From CAIMUX01 sp964473865 (GTDB lineage: Bacteria > Eisenbacteria > RBG-16-71-46 > CAIMUX01), in the NCBI GenBank assembly GCA_964473865.1, contig CAYYQN010000005.1, forward strand, positions 1-64,000: a stretch of 64,000 bases of DNA, in the 5' to 3' direction. The notes beneath the pieces are model-generated. The model saw only the letters and a list, made by a program, of their open reading frames with translations, had not been told where the DNA came from and did not search any database. A program made the translations under genes and the position numbers. This document shows positions 26,034 through 36,201 of this stretch, one piece after another (positions within the stretch are counted from its first letter, which is position 1; each line of letters begins with the position of its first letter).

Positions 26034-27623
26034 ATGTTCATTCGATCGGCTTGCGTCTTTCTGCTCTTCACGGCGGCGATCGTGACTCCGCCCGCCAGCG
26101 CCCAATCGTTCCTGGAGTGGAAGGGACTGACTCCCGGCCCCTACCCCGTAGCATTCCGCACCACGGTTGTCGATGATCTGACCCGGACCATCCATACGCC
26201 CACGGACTACGACGGACGGCCGCGGCCGGGCTACGGCCGGCGCCCGGTTCACATCGCCATGTGGCAGCCGGCGGACACGAGCGCCACCGGTCTCGGGATG
26301 ACATACGGCGACTACCTGCCCCTCCTCGCTTGGGACACCGGTCCCGAGTCCGAAGGAGCTGCCGAGCGCCAGGTCGCCGAACTGCAATACATCCAGACGG
26401 TCACCCCGCAGGCGGCTCCGCCCGACCCGGCCGCCGTGGACCGCCTGATGGGTGAACGTGTCTGGGCCCGCCGGGACGCCGGGCCGGCACCCGACAGATT
26501 CCCCGTCCTCATCTATGCGCCCGGCTCGGGGTATCCGGCCTTCGACAACTCGGTGCTGTTCGAGTACCTGGCCAGTCACGGCTACGTGGTGGTATCGGCT
26601 CCATCGACCGGCCCGGATGCCGGACGCATGCCTGACAACGCCTTCGGCCTGGAGGCCCAGACGAGGGACCTGGAGTTTCTCGCGGGGTACGTCCAGACCC
26701 TGCCGCAGGCTGATGCCGAGCGCATTGGCACCGCGGGGTTCAGTTGGGGTGGGCTCTCCAGCGCCCTGTTCGCCCTCCGGAATGCGAGAGTCAAGACGTT
26801 CATCAGCCTGGACGGGACCATCCGGGACGAGCGGTGCCTCAACATCGGGCGGACCTTTCTTCACTTCCAGCCGGCGCGGCTTCGGATCCCGACGCTCGTG
26901 TTCACCACGGCCACCGACCTCGCGATCCCCGGCTTTCACGATGAATCGTTCCTGGAAGACGCCAGGTTCGCCGAGATCACCCGGGCCGTCGTTTCCGGGA
27001 CACCCCATCATGACTTCGCATCCATGTCGAGTCTCCTCCGGCGCAGCTCTCGAGACGGCAAGGACCGCGACTGGGCACCCGCCACGGCCGGCTATGAAGC
27101 GATCTGCAGATTGACCCTCGAGTTCCTGGACGTTCACTTGAAGGGCGCAGCCGCGGAATTGGCCCCGGCCAGCGAGGTCATGGCCGTCTGCAGCATCTCG
27201 ACGCGGAATGCTGAGCAGGCCCCGCCGACTCCCGAGGATTTCCTGGAAGTCCTCGAACGGAACGGACTTCCGGACGCGGCGATCTTGATGAGGACCACAG
27301 CCCGACGCCACCCGAACGTGATCGGATCCTTCGAAGCCGCGATCATCGAGGCCGGCTACTCGCGCCTGGGAACCGGACGCTCCGCCGATGCCATCGCCAT
27401 CTTCGCGCTCGGGGTCGAGATCCTTCCGGAGTCGGTCAATGCCTCCGATAGCCTGGGCGAGGCGTACCTGTCAGCCGGAGAACTGGATCGTGCCGAGGCG
27501 TGCTACCTTGACGCCAAACGCAAGGCAGAACAGATGACGAGCCTGTCCGAAGAGGCCAAGGCCCGGTACGTCGCCAGCGCCGACAGGGCTCTCGCCGAGA
27601 TCGAGAAGAGACGACCGAGGTGA
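26034..27623 (+). CDS. Secreted alpha/beta hydrolase with C-terminal TPR
   Basis: 529 aa, ATG at 26034 with GGAGG shortly upstream. The signal peptide is MFIRSACVFLLFTAAIVTPPASAQ. The catalytic domain (about 30-370) has FPVLIYAPGSG at the oxyanion strand, the nucleophile elbow GFSWGG and a late His in GTPHHDF; it is closest in style to dienelactone-hydrolase/PAF-acetylhydrolase-type enzymes. The last ~100 residues form TPR-like helices (YSRLGTGRSADAIAIFALGVEI, DSLGEAYLSAGELDRAEACYLDA). The hydrolase-plus-TPR layout repeats that of the gene at 1044-3077. The substrate is unknown; an exported esterase is the reasonable reading. Confidence 0.85.
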   Translation: MFIRSACVFLLFTAAIVTPPASAQSFLEWKGLTPGPYPVAFRTTVVDDLTRTIHTPTDYDGRPRPGYGRRPVHIAMWQPADTSATGLGMTYGDYLPLLAWDTGPESEGAAERQVAELQYIQTVTPQAAPPDPAAVDRLMGERVWARRDAGPAPDRFPVLIYAPGSGYPAFDNSVLFEYLASHGYVVVSAPSTGPDAGRMPDNAFGLEAQTRDLEFLAGYVQTLPQADAERIGTAGFSWGGLSSALFALRNARVKTFISLDGTIRDERCLNIGRTFLHFQPARLRIPTLVFTTATDLAIPGFHDESFLEDARFAEITRAVVSGTPHHDFASMSSLLRRSSRDGKDRDWAPATAGYEAICRLTLEFLDVHLKGAAAELAPASEVMAVCSISTRNAEQAPPTPEDFLEVLERNGLPDAAILMRTTARRHPNVIGSFEAAIIEAGYSRLGTGRSADAIAIFALGVEILPESVNASDSLGEAYLSAGELDRAEACYLDAKRKAEQMTSLSEEAKARYVASADRALAEIEKRRPR

Positions 27624-27847
27624 CGTGGCGGACCCCGTCCGGGACGGTTTCGCCGCGCGACCGGGCGGGTTCGTCGGATTTCCCCTTTGGTTCGCGAACT
27701 GAAGGGGACCACGACCGCAACACCCTGGCTCCCCTCCCCGTACGCGCAGGGGCCGATGGGCTTGGCCCCGCAACCCATCCGCGGAGGTTCCGGGGTCGGC
27801 CGGCGGCCGGCGCAGGCAACACCCCGGCCGCGAGGAGAGCTACGACC

Positions 27848-30445
27848 ATGAGAGAGAGCCGCCACTTCGTCGGCGCCATTTCCGCCCTGCTGCTGCTTGC
27901 CGTCCAGGCTCCGGCCGCCCGCGGCGTCGAAGGGTTCGACCCTCGAGGCGAGGGACCCGGCTACCCGGACTGCGCCAACGGCCGCCTGACCAATCCTCCC
28001 ACCCTGCCGGCCCATCGGATCACACAGGGACCGATCCGGTTGGACGGGCTTCTCCGCGAGCCCGACTGGATCGCCGCGCCCGCCGCCACGGGGTTCACCC
28101 AGTTCGAACCGGACCGGGGGGGCGAGCCGGCGGAGGAGACCGTCCTCAAGGTCGTCTACGACGAGGATGCGATCTACTTCGGTATCGCGTGCTGCCGCCA
28201 GAACGGCACGCCGGTGACGAGCAGCCTGGCCCGACGCGACAACATCGTCGGCTCCGATCTGATCCGTCTCTACCTCAGCCCGTATCACGACATGGTCACG
28301 GGCTACCACTTCCGGATCAATCCTTCCGGCGTCAAGGAGGACTACTACAACTACGGGGACCTCTACCACGACCCCTCGTGGGATGCGGTCTGGGACGCCG
28401 AGACATCCGTCGATCCCGACGGCTGGTATGCGGAGATCCGCATCCCCTTCTCCTCTGTCCGGTACCGGGCCGCCGAATCGATGACCTGGGGATTGAACCT
28501 GTTCCAGCACATCTACAGCCGCGGCCAGCGGACCGCCTGGTCCAACTGGACCCGCGAGCAGCAGGGGTTCATGAGCCGCTCGGGCACCGTGACCGGGATC
28601 GAGGGGATTCGACCGCCGCGCCAACTCGAGATCACGCCGTACGTCGTGGGTAGCACGGCGGATCCCGCCGCCATGCGCGCCCGGGGCTCGGGGGAAACCG
28701 ACTGGGGGCACTTCGGAAACGCCGGCGCCGATCTCAAGTGCGGGGTAACGGCCGACCTCACACTGAACGCCACCGTTCAGCCCGATTTCGGACAGGTGGA
28801 AGCAGATCCTTCCCAGCTCAACCTTTCGCCGTATGAGACCTTCTACGAGGAGAAGCGCCCCTTCTTCATCGAAGGCGCCCAATTCTTCGAGCACCCGAGC
28901 TTCAACATGGTCTACTCCCGCCGCATCGGGACCGGCAGCGAGAACTCCCGGATCCGCTTTGCGAGCAAGTTGACCGGCAAGACAAGGGGCAACGTCTCCA
29001 CCGCGATCCTCCTGGCAGCCACCGACGAGACCAGGGAGGGGCGGGCTCACAACCCCTTCCGCGCCGGAGAGAACCGCGCAGTCTACGCCATCGGCCGCTT
29101 CGGCAAGCAGTGGGGCGGCGACATGCACAGCTTCCACATCATGCAGACCGGCGTCTGGCGGGACCGGAGCAGCCACACCGCCGCGACGCGAAACGGCTAC
29201 ACGACCGGCGCCGATCTGGAGATGAACTTCAAGGACCGGATGTACCAGATCACCGGCTCGCTGGTCGGGAGTATCATCGACGATCAGGCTGATCCGGCGG
29301 GCCTCCGGGCCGATCCCAGACCCGCCTACGGCACCGGCAGCCGGTGCGAGTTCACAAAGACTTCCGGTGACTGGCGCTACGCTCTGACCACCCGGCACCA
29401 GGGCGACAAGCTGGACTTGAACGATCTCGGCTACATCAGCGACGCCAACCACTACGCCGTCCAGGGCTGGCTGCAGCGCGCCTACAATGCGGACGACGAT
29501 GGCCAGGGGTTCATCACCAGCGCCTACGGGCAGGTGCGGTACTACCGAAGCTGGATCTACGCCGATCGAACCTTTCCCGATCCACAGAACCCCGGGCGGG
29601 CGCTCTGGTCCTACCGGCGCGGCCACGACCTGCAGACGAACTACGTCGTCAACAGCAACGTGACCACGCGCAACTGCTGGGCAGCCTACGGCAACGCCAC
29701 CTACATTCCCGAGAGGACCGAAATCTACGGGACCCGGCGGGTCCCGGGGCAGGGCACGCGGGGACCGCTCATGAGCGCACCGGCCGAGTACAACGTGTAT
29801 GCCGGCATCAGCTCCGACAGCCGCAAGTCGTACACTCTCAGTCTGGACGGCACCTGGGTCCGGGACGAGGCGGGCAGCTCGGTTCGGGGCTGCGACGTGG
29901 GACTTTCGTGGGTCCAGAACAGCCGAGTGACTCACCAGGTCTTCTCTTCAGTGCGGGACACACACGCCGACGCCCAGTGGATCGGCAACATCGACAAACC
30001 CGGGGCCGGCATCGGGGGGGTGAGCTACCTCTTTGCCCCGCTGGACCAGAACACCTGGGATGTCACGTTGCGCAGCAGCGTTCTGTTCACGCGCGACCAG
30101 TCGCTCGAGCTCTATGTGCAGCCCTTCCTGACGGTCGGCAGCTATGGGGAGGCGCGGGAGTTGGCCCGGCCGGACAGCTACGAATTCCGGGCGATGCCCG
30201 AAGTCAACGCCGCCGACCAGGACTTCTCCTACGGAGCGGTGAACCTCAACATGGTCTACCGCTGGGAGTACCGGCCGGGCTCGACCTTCTACCTGGTCTG
30301 GACCCAGACGCGGAGCCGGTTCGACACGCGGGAGAACCACGTCTCCGCCACGGAGTTCGATAACGACTTCGGCTGGGATCCCCTCTTCCGGAACCGCGGA
30401 GAGAATCGCATCCTGGCGAAGCTCACCTACTGGATCGCGGTGTAA
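27848..30445 (+). CDS. Outer-membrane DUF5916-type barrel with CBM9-like domain
   Basis: 865 aa. The ATG at 27848 is chosen over the longer open frame because a purine-rich site (GAGGAGAG) precedes it and a signal peptide follows (ending AARGVEG). Residues about 55-240 form a family-9 carbohydrate-binding-like domain (IRLDGLLREPDW, VLKVVYDEDAIYFGIACC, DGWYAEIRIPFSSV). Residues about 260-865 match the DUF5916 membrane-barrel pattern: LNATVQPDFGQVEADPSQLN, ETFYEEKRPFFIEGAQFF, SRRIG, then many alternating-hydrophobicity strands, ending RILAKLTYWIAV with a hydrophobic terminal strand. It is predicted to sit in the outer membrane; the ligand may be a glycan, but the transport or enzymatic role of the family is unsettled. 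Confidence 0.88.
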   Translation: MRESRHFVGAISALLLLAVQAPAARGVEGFDPRGEGPGYPDCANGRLTNPPTLPAHRITQGPIRLDGLLREPDWIAAPAATGFTQFEPDRGGEPAEETVLKVVYDEDAIYFGIACCRQNGTPVTSSLARRDNIVGSDLIRLYLSPYHDMVTGYHFRINPSGVKEDYYNYGDLYHDPSWDAVWDAETSVDPDGWYAEIRIPFSSVRYRAAESMTWGLNLFQHIYSRGQRTAWSNWTREQQGFMSRSGTVTGIEGIRPPRQLEITPYVVGSTADPAAMRARGSGETDWGHFGNAGADLKCGVTADLTLNATVQPDFGQVEADPSQLNLSPYETFYEEKRPFFIEGAQFFEHPSFNMVYSRRIGTGSENSRIRFASKLTGKTRGNVSTAILLAATDETREGRAHNPFRAGENRAVYAIGRFGKQWGGDMHSFHIMQTGVWRDRSSHTAATRNGYTTGADLEMNFKDRMYQITGSLVGSIIDDQADPAGLRADPRPAYGTGSRCEFTKTSGDWRYALTTRHQGDKLDLNDLGYISDANHYAVQGWLQRAYNADDDGQGFITSAYGQVRYYRSWIYADRTFPDPQNPGRALWSYRRGHDLQTNYVVNSNVTTRNCWAAYGNATYIPERTEIYGTRRVPGQGTRGPLMSAPAEYNVYAGISSDSRKSYTLSLDGTWVRDEAGSSVRGCDVGLSWVQNSRVTHQVFSSVRDTHADAQWIGNIDKPGAGIGGVSYLFAPLDQNTWDVTLRSSVLFTRDQSLELYVQPFLTVGSYGEARELARPDSYEFRAMPEVNAADQDFSYGAVNLNMVYRWEYRPGSTFYLVWTQTRSRFDTRENHVSATEFDNDFGWDPLFRNRGENRILAKLTYWIAV

Positions 30446-30619
30446 GGCTTCTGGCGATTCTCACCGGCAATCGTGGCGCCCCCTCAACCCGGCTCACCCC
30501 TTTGGATTGTCGCCAGAACACCAACGAATGCCGAACCACGGTCTTCGTGCTACGCTTCCGCCCGTTCCCTGCGGCGCGCAGCGGCGCCGCTCGCAGGTGG
30601 AAAGCGAAACAGGAGCCTC

Positions 30620-32437
30620 ATGTCCCAGGCCAGTCACCGCGTCCTCCACGAACGGGCGCAGTTCCTCTACCAGCTCGGCCGCGACCTCGAGCGGATCGCG
30701 GACCGACAGGATCCGACGCGGGTCATTCGCTTTGCGATGCGCCGTCTGGCGGAATTCCTCGGGGCCGATCTCGTCCTGCAGGCCGACATCCGCCGCGCGG
30801 ATGGCGCGCTCGAGCGCCCGTTCGCGCTGCCGCTCACTCCCCGCGGCCGGGAGCTGGCGCTGCTCGCCGAGACCCCGACGTTTCTCGAGCCGCTCCGCTC
30901 CTTTCTGCGGCGCCAGGTGGGCCCAGCGGACCACACGGAGTTGCTTCTGCGCGTGGTGTCCGGTGACCGGCCCGTCTCCGTCCTGGCGTTCCTCCGCCCC
31001 GGCCGCGCCTTTTCCCGCGCCGAGACCCGGCTCGGCATGGATACCGCCGAGATCCTCTCGGAAAACCTGCGCCACCGCGTGCGCGAGCGGGTACAGGCGC
31101 AGAAGGAGCGGATCTACGCCAAGGTCCTCTCCGAAATCCGGCCCAAGGACGTCCTCTACCAGATCCTCCACGGCCTGAAGCGGCTCCTCGAGTACGACCA
31201 CAGCGGCGCCGTGCTCCTGATCGAGGGCAGCGAGCTGGTGGTGGAAGCCGAGATCATCGCCTGGACCAAGGCCAAGTCGGCCCGGATCGGACAGAGTGTC
31301 GCCCTCACCGAGGAACTGCGTTCCTGGCTGGACGAGGCGACCCACCCGGTCCTGGTACCCACCGGGGAAACGCCCGCGGGGCACCCTCCCCTGCCGGGAG
31401 TGCTCGGCAATGCCATCTTTGCCCGCGACGGGGCGGGCGGGTCGCGCGGAGAGCCTCCCGGGATTCCCGCGACCCACGATCCCGGCGCGCGGGCCGGCCT
31501 GGTGGCGGTCCTGCGTCACCGGAACCGGACCCTTGGCGTGATCGCGTTGCGGGCCCGGGGCGCCGCCTCGTTCACTCCCTTCGACCTGCAGGTCCTGGCG
31601 GAGTTCCTGCCCCTGGCCTCCATCACCCTGTACAACTCCACGCTGTACAAGGTGCAGCACGATCGGCTGGTCAGCGCCGAACGCCGGACGGCTCTGGCGG
31701 ACCTGGCCCGCGCCATCTCGCATGACCTGAACAATGCTTTCGGGGTCATGCTGCCGCTCCTCCAGGCCGCGCGACGCGATGCCGTGGCGGGTAACATCGA
31801 CTCACAGCGGCTGACCCGGGACCTGGAGATGATTGAACGGTACGCCCAGACGGGCTCTCGCATCTTCCAGGGCCTTCTCTCCGTGGCCCGCGGAGCGGCG
31901 GAACCGGCCGGGTGGAGGGATCTCTCCTTGGTGCTGGGAGCGGTATCGCGGATGATCGGCCCGAGTCTCACCGGCAAGCGGATCGATGTCCACACCGACT
32001 TCGCGCCCGCTCTGCCGCAGGTCTTTCTGCGCCGCAGCGACATGGAGCAGCTCTTCCTCAATCTGGTGTACAACGCCCGCGATGCCATGCCCGACGGCGG
32101 GGTACTGACCCTGCGCTGCCGGCCCGATACCGGCGAGGGTGGGGACGGGGTGCGGGTGGAGGTCATCGACACCGGGACCGGCATGGAAGCCGAAGTCAGC
32201 GCCCGCATCTTCGAGCCGTTCTTCACGACCAAGGAGACCGGATCGGGGCTGGGGCTCGACATCTGCCGCTCCATCGTCTGGGACTACGACGGGTCGATTC
32301 ACGTCGAGTCGACGCCGGGCCGGGGCACCACGGTCACCGTGCGCCTGCCGCGCCTGGCGGAGCGGCTGCGCGAGCAGGCCGAGCGGCTCGGCGCGCCGGC
32401 CGGCCACCCAACCAAAGGCAACGGGCATGACGGCTGA
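30620..32437 (+). CDS. GAF-domain sensor histidine kinase
   Basis: 605 aa, ATG at 30620 with AGGAG just upstream. There is no signal peptide or membrane helix, so it is cytoplasmic. Residues about 1-160 look GAF-like but are diverged; about 170-345 is a second GAF-like domain (VLYQILHGLKRLLEYDHSGAV). The phosphoacceptor region is ALADLARAISHDLNNAFG (His near 366). The ATPase domain has the N box (NLVYNARDAMPDGG), G1 (DTGTGMEAEV), F box (FEPFFTTK) and G2 (GSGLGLDICR). It overlaps the response-regulator phosphatase gene by 11 bases, giving a cognate pair that probably switches on the PP2C output domain. Confidence 0.92.
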   Translation: MSQASHRVLHERAQFLYQLGRDLERIADRQDPTRVIRFAMRRLAEFLGADLVLQADIRRADGALERPFALPLTPRGRELALLAETPTFLEPLRSFLRRQVGPADHTELLLRVVSGDRPVSVLAFLRPGRAFSRAETRLGMDTAEILSENLRHRVRERVQAQKERIYAKVLSEIRPKDVLYQILHGLKRLLEYDHSGAVLLIEGSELVVEAEIIAWTKAKSARIGQSVALTEELRSWLDEATHPVLVPTGETPAGHPPLPGVLGNAIFARDGAGGSRGEPPGIPATHDPGARAGLVAVLRHRNRTLGVIALRARGAASFTPFDLQVLAEFLPLASITLYNSTLYKVQHDRLVSAERRTALADLARAISHDLNNAFGVMLPLLQAARRDAVAGNIDSQRLTRDLEMIERYAQTGSRIFQGLLSVARGAAEPAGWRDLSLVLGAVSRMIGPSLTGKRIDVHTDFAPALPQVFLRRSDMEQLFLNLVYNARDAMPDGGVLTLRCRPDTGEGGDGVRVEVIDTGTGMEAEVSARIFEPFFTTKETGSGLGLDICRSIVWDYDGSIHVESTPGRGTTVTVRLPRLAERLREQAERLGAPAGHPTKGNGHDG

Positions 32438-33737
32438 TTCCGCAACTCCGCCCCGGCGTGGCGATCGGCTGGCGCACCCCCCCGGCGCGGGGGAGCGTCG
32501 CCGCATCCTCGTGGTCGACGACGAGGCGGGCATCCGCTACATGGCGCGCCGCGTGCTCGACAAGCTCTTCGACGTGGTGGAAGCAGCCAGTGCGGAAGAA
32601 GCGCTGCGAATCCTCGAGACCGAGGCGTTTCACATCGCCATGATCGACGTCCGCCTGCCTGGCATCTCCGGCCTCGATCTCCTGGCGGCGATGAAGAACC
32701 TCTCCCCCGGAGTGGATGTCATCGTCATGACCGGAAGCGCCGTCGACGTGGATGAGGCACTGGAGGGAGCGATCCGACGCCGAGCCTTCTTCTTCCTGCG
32801 AAAGCCGTTCCCCCTGGGGATTCTCGAGACCCTGGCGCAGCGCGTGACCGAGAAACAGGAGCTGGAGGAACGGCTCGAGCGCCACACGCGGGATCTCGAG
32901 CAGGGGCTCGAAAGTGCCCGGATCTTCCAGCGGAAGCTGCTGCCGGCTTCGCCGTGGACCGGCCCGGCGGTTCGCGTCGCCTCGACCTACCATCCAAGCC
33001 AGCAACTCGGCGGCGACTTCTTTGACTACTGGCCGCTGCCGGGCGGCGGGGCCGGCATCCTGGTGGCAGATGTCGAAAGCCATGGTCCGCCGGCCGCGAT
33101 GATGACCGGCATCGTCAAGACCCAGGTGCATTCGCTCTGCGTCGACATCCAGGATCCGGCCGATGTGCTCACCGCGCTGGACGAGGAACTGTCCCGCATT
33201 GCGTTGCCATCCTATCTGACGGCGCTCTTGATCTTCGATCGATCCGACGAAGAGGAGATCGTCTGGTCGGGGGCGGGGCATCCGCCGGGCCTTCTGTGGG
33301 TGCCGGGGAGTGGGAATCGCGCCGCCGCCGCGAGGGGGCAGGTGCATCTGCTCGGCTCGACCGGCTTGCCGGTCAACACCGGCCTGTCCCCGTGGCCCCG
33401 GAAGTCCCAGACGGCGCGACGGGTCCGTGGCTCCCGGCTCTTCCTGTATACCGACGGCTACCCTGAGACCGTAGACCCCGGCGGCCGGCCGTTCGACGAG
33501 GAGCGGCCCGACTCCGGAAGCGCGGCGGCGGTCGGCTCGTTCGCGCCGCTTCTGCCGCCACCCGATCGCACGGTCCCGTTCGAGTTCGATTCGCCGTTCG
33601 GTCGGGCGGCTCTGGAGGCCCTGGCGGCCGGGGACGCAGAGGCCGGCCTCGCCGACCTGGAATCGACCCGCGAGCAGTTCGCGCCGGACCTCTCGCCGTT
33701 GGATGACCGGGCGGCATTGCTCGCCTGGCTGCTGTAG
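32427..33737 (+). CDS. Response regulator fused to SpoIIE/PP2C phosphatase
   Basis: 436 aa, ATG at 32427 inside the kinase gene. Residues about 25-145 are a receiver domain (ILVVDDEAG, phosphoacceptor D74 in MIDVRLPG, VIVMTGS, FFFLRKPF). A short coiled-coil linker (about 148-175) leads into a PP2C/SpoIIE domain with LGGDFFDYW, LVADVESHGPPAAMM, IVWSGAGHPPGLL and LFLYTDGYPE. The DVSGHG motif is altered to DVESHG. Such RsbU-like outputs dephosphorylate an anti-sigma antagonist, so this pair probably feeds a partner-switching cascade; no STAS or RsbW-like gene is in the window. Confidence 0.92.
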   Translation: MTADSATPPRRGDRLAHPPGAGERRRILVVDDEAGIRYMARRVLDKLFDVVEAASAEEALRILETEAFHIAMIDVRLPGISGLDLLAAMKNLSPGVDVIVMTGSAVDVDEALEGAIRRRAFFFLRKPFPLGILETLAQRVTEKQELEERLERHTRDLEQGLESARIFQRKLLPASPWTGPAVRVASTYHPSQQLGGDFFDYWPLPGGGAGILVADVESHGPPAAMMTGIVKTQVHSLCVDIQDPADVLTALDEELSRIALPSYLTALLIFDRSDEEEIVWSGAGHPPGLLWVPGSGNRAAAARGQVHLLGSTGLPVNTGLSPWPRKSQTARRVRGSRLFLYTDGYPETVDPGGRPFDEERPDSGSAAAVGSFAPLLPPPDRTVPFEFDSPFGRAALEALAAGDAEAGLADLESTREQFAPDLSPLDDRAALLAWLL

Positions 33738-33759
33738 CCGGTTGGCCGGCCCTGATCCG

Positions 33760-36201
33760 CTAACTCCGTCGCACCAGCACCAACGTGATGTCGTCCGATT
33801 GCGGCCCCGCCGCGCTGAACTCCCGGATCGAATCGACCACTCGATGAACCAGGTTGTCGCACGGGACATTCTGGGAACCCTTGAGCGCCGCGAGCAGGCC
33901 ATCCGTCCCGAAGAACTCGCCGTTCGGATCCCGCGCCTCGGTGATGCCGTCGGTGAAGATCGCGACCAGCGATCCCGGCGCGAGCTGCGCCGACGCCTCT
34001 TCGTAGACGAACTGCGGCAGCATGCCCAGAATCAGTCCGCCTCCCGTCAACTCGCCCGCCGATCCGTCGGGACCGATCACGATCGGGGCATCGTGCCCGG
34101 CGTTGGCATAGCGGAATTCGCCGGTGCTGGGGTCCAGCAACCCGAGAAACGCCGTGATGAACTTGCCGGGATCCACGCTGGCGTGGATGAACTGGTTGAT
34201 CCGGGCCAGGACCTCCGCGGGCCCCAGCCGCAGCAGGTCCTGGCTGCGCAGGGACGCGCGAAACGTGGACATCAGCATCGCCGCGGCCGCTCCCTTTCCG
34301 GAGACGTCGGCCACGGCAATCCCCACCAGCCCGCCCTCCAAGACCAGGTAATCGTAGTAGTCTCCCCCGACTTCGCGCGCCGGCAGGCTCGTGCCGGCCA
34401 GCTCCGCGCGCTCCAGGACGGGCGGCAGAGCCGGAAGCAGGCGGTCCTGGATCGCGCGGGCCAGGCGCAGCTCCTCCTCCAGGCGCTCCGACTCGAGCTC
34501 CATGGCTCGCATTCGCTGCAGCCCGTCCGCCATGGTGTTGAACGAGGAGGCGACCGCCCAGAGCTCATCCTGTCCGCCGATCTGGGCCCGGTAGTCCAGC
34601 TTTCCCTCGCGCAGCGCGTCGGTCGCCGTGCTGAGCGCACCCACCGCCCGGGTGACCGATCGCACCATGTCGACCACCATGCTCGCGACGACCCAGATCG
34701 CGCCGAGCAGGAGCACGGCGATGATGCCGAGGACGAACAGGACCACGGTCGCCATCGGATTGTCGCGGCTGATGGCGAAGAGAGAGAGGATCTGCTCACC
34801 GAAGCCGGCGGAGGACGAGATGATGATGGGCGTCGTCTGCCATCGGCCGTCCACCCGCTTCAGGCAGTCCACGGTGGCTCCGCCGGGCAGGCGCCGCGAG
34901 CCGCGCCCGGAGGGACCGTCAAGAGAGGACGCGGCTTCGGAGGCCGGCGGAGCGGCGCGACCGACTGCGGGCGACGGCGACGGACTCACGGGTGCCGAGC
35001 GCGCGGCATCCCGCGTTTCGATGGCCTCCATGCCGCCGAGGTCGCCGGTCACCGACACCCCCCCGCGGTTGCGGCTCACGGTCGCGCGGGGATGCACCGC
35101 CACCGGCACGCCCACGATCCGGCTGAAGGCGTCCGTGAGCGACGAGTCGACCGGCGCCAGGGCCTCAATCCGGACCGGCCTGGCGCCGAGCGTCCGATCC
35201 AGGCGGGCGCGAAGAAAGAGCGTCTGGCCGTCAAAGAGCAACGGGGCGCGATCAGACGGCGCGTCGACGGCGAGGAGCGAGTCGACCTCGAATGCCGGAG
35301 CGCCGGCCACCACCCGGACGGGATCATCCCCCTCGCGCCGCAGGAGGATCGCCGGCCCCGCGCTTTCGCCGAACGGGTTCTCGCTCACCTCCTCCCCGAC
35401 CTCCAGCGCCTCGGCAATCCTCTGGACGGCCTGCTGCGACTGCTCCGTGAACATGCGCACGGCCAGCGCCCCGCGATAGGTGGAGAGATACAACGTCGTG
35501 CCGAGAAGCAGAAACAGGACCAGGAGCCCGGCCGGGACAATCGCGGCCAACAGGTGGGAGCTGATCAGACGCGGCGCGATGCGGCGGATCTGCAGGTGAA
35601 TCCGGGTGGCCGTGGCCGGAATGACAAAGAATGCGAAGATGATTCCCACCCGCTGCCCCGCGGCGGAGAGCATGATCAGGCCCTTGGCGACCGTCGCCGC
35701 GGCGGCCCACGGATCGCTGACCTTGGCCGAGAAGAGGAAGATCGTGAGCAAGGCCGTGACGTTCAGCAGCAACAGGTTCAACGCTCCCATCGCCGCTCGC
35801 CAGCGGAATGACAGCAGGAAGGGCAGCGCCAGCAGGGTGGCGACATAGCCCAGCGCGCGCGGGAGCACCGGCCCGACCAGGAGCCAGAGAACGAACAGCC
35901 CGGCCCACACCCGCGTGCGCCGGTTCCAGGTTCGCTCTCGCAGGATCAGCTCGCCGAGCGCGCGCAGGAACAGGACGCTGCCGATCCAGATCATGAGCCC
36001 GAGCGCCAGGCCGACGAGCGGACCCGGCTGCGCCTCCCGCCCGGACCAGACCGTGCGCAGAAGAACGGAGGGGGCGAGATGCATCAGCAGCAGGCCACCC
36101 CACCAGAACGGCACGAGGTACTTGAGGGGATAGCTCGGCCGCCACCGAAGCCAGAGGAAGAATGCCACGAGCCCCAGGACGTGCAGCGGGAATCCGGTCA
36201 T
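33760..36201 (-). CDS. Membrane SpoIIE/PP2C phosphatase with HAMP domain
   Basis: 813 aa, converging on the response-regulator gene with only 22 bases between the stops. The first ~240 residues contain about seven membrane helices. A periplasmic region of about 240 residues follows (including a Pro/Ser/Ala-rich stretch), then another helix (ATVVLFVLGIIAVLLLGAIWVV), a HAMP-like linker (ALREGKLDYRAQIGGQDELWAVASSFNTMADGL), and the PP2C domain. That domain has EVGGDYYDY, VADVSGKGAAAAMLM, YANAGHDAPIV, AIFTDGITEA and a complete end SDDITLVLVRRS. It senses something at the membrane or periplasm and acts on a phosphorylated regulator, possibly the same one as its neighbour. Confidence 0.9.
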   Translation of the reverse strand: MTGFPLHVLGLVAFFLWLRWRPSYPLKYLVPFWWGGLLLMHLAPSVLLRTVWSGREAQPGPLVGLALGLMIWIGSVLFLRALGELILRERTWNRRTRVWAGLFVLWLLVGPVLPRALGYVATLLALPFLLSFRWRAAMGALNLLLLNVTALLTIFLFSAKVSDPWAAAATVAKGLIMLSAAGQRVGIIFAFFVIPATATRIHLQIRRIAPRLISSHLLAAIVPAGLLVLFLLLGTTLYLSTYRGALAVRMFTEQSQQAVQRIAEALEVGEEVSENPFGESAGPAILLRREGDDPVRVVAGAPAFEVDSLLAVDAPSDRAPLLFDGQTLFLRARLDRTLGARPVRIEALAPVDSSLTDAFSRIVGVPVAVHPRATVSRNRGGVSVTGDLGGMEAIETRDAARSAPVSPSPSPAVGRAAPPASEAASSLDGPSGRGSRRLPGGATVDCLKRVDGRWQTTPIIISSSAGFGEQILSLFAISRDNPMATVVLFVLGIIAVLLLGAIWVVASMVVDMVRSVTRAVGALSTATDALREGKLDYRAQIGGQDELWAVASSFNTMADGLQRMRAMELESERLEEELRLARAIQDRLLPALPPVLERAELAGTSLPAREVGGDYYDYLVLEGGLVGIAVADVSGKGAAAAMLMSTFRASLRSQDLLRLGPAEVLARINQFIHASVDPGKFITAFLGLLDPSTGEFRYANAGHDAPIVIGPDGSAGELTGGGLILGMLPQFVYEEASAQLAPGSLVAIFTDGITEARDPNGEFFGTDGLLAALKGSQNVPCDNLVHRVVDSIREFSAAGPQSDDITLVLVRRS

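Noticed and set aside
25408..26176. Two overlapping plus-strand open frames in the 825-base intergenic region.
   Set aside because: Composition is Arg/Pro/Ala-rich, there is no ribosome site, they run into the hydrolase gene out of frame, and nothing matches a known protein.
27503..29935. An 810-codon minus-strand open frame.
   Set aside because: It is antisense to the hydrolase and DUF5916-type genes, with low-complexity, Val/Gly/Arg-rich sequence and no domain.
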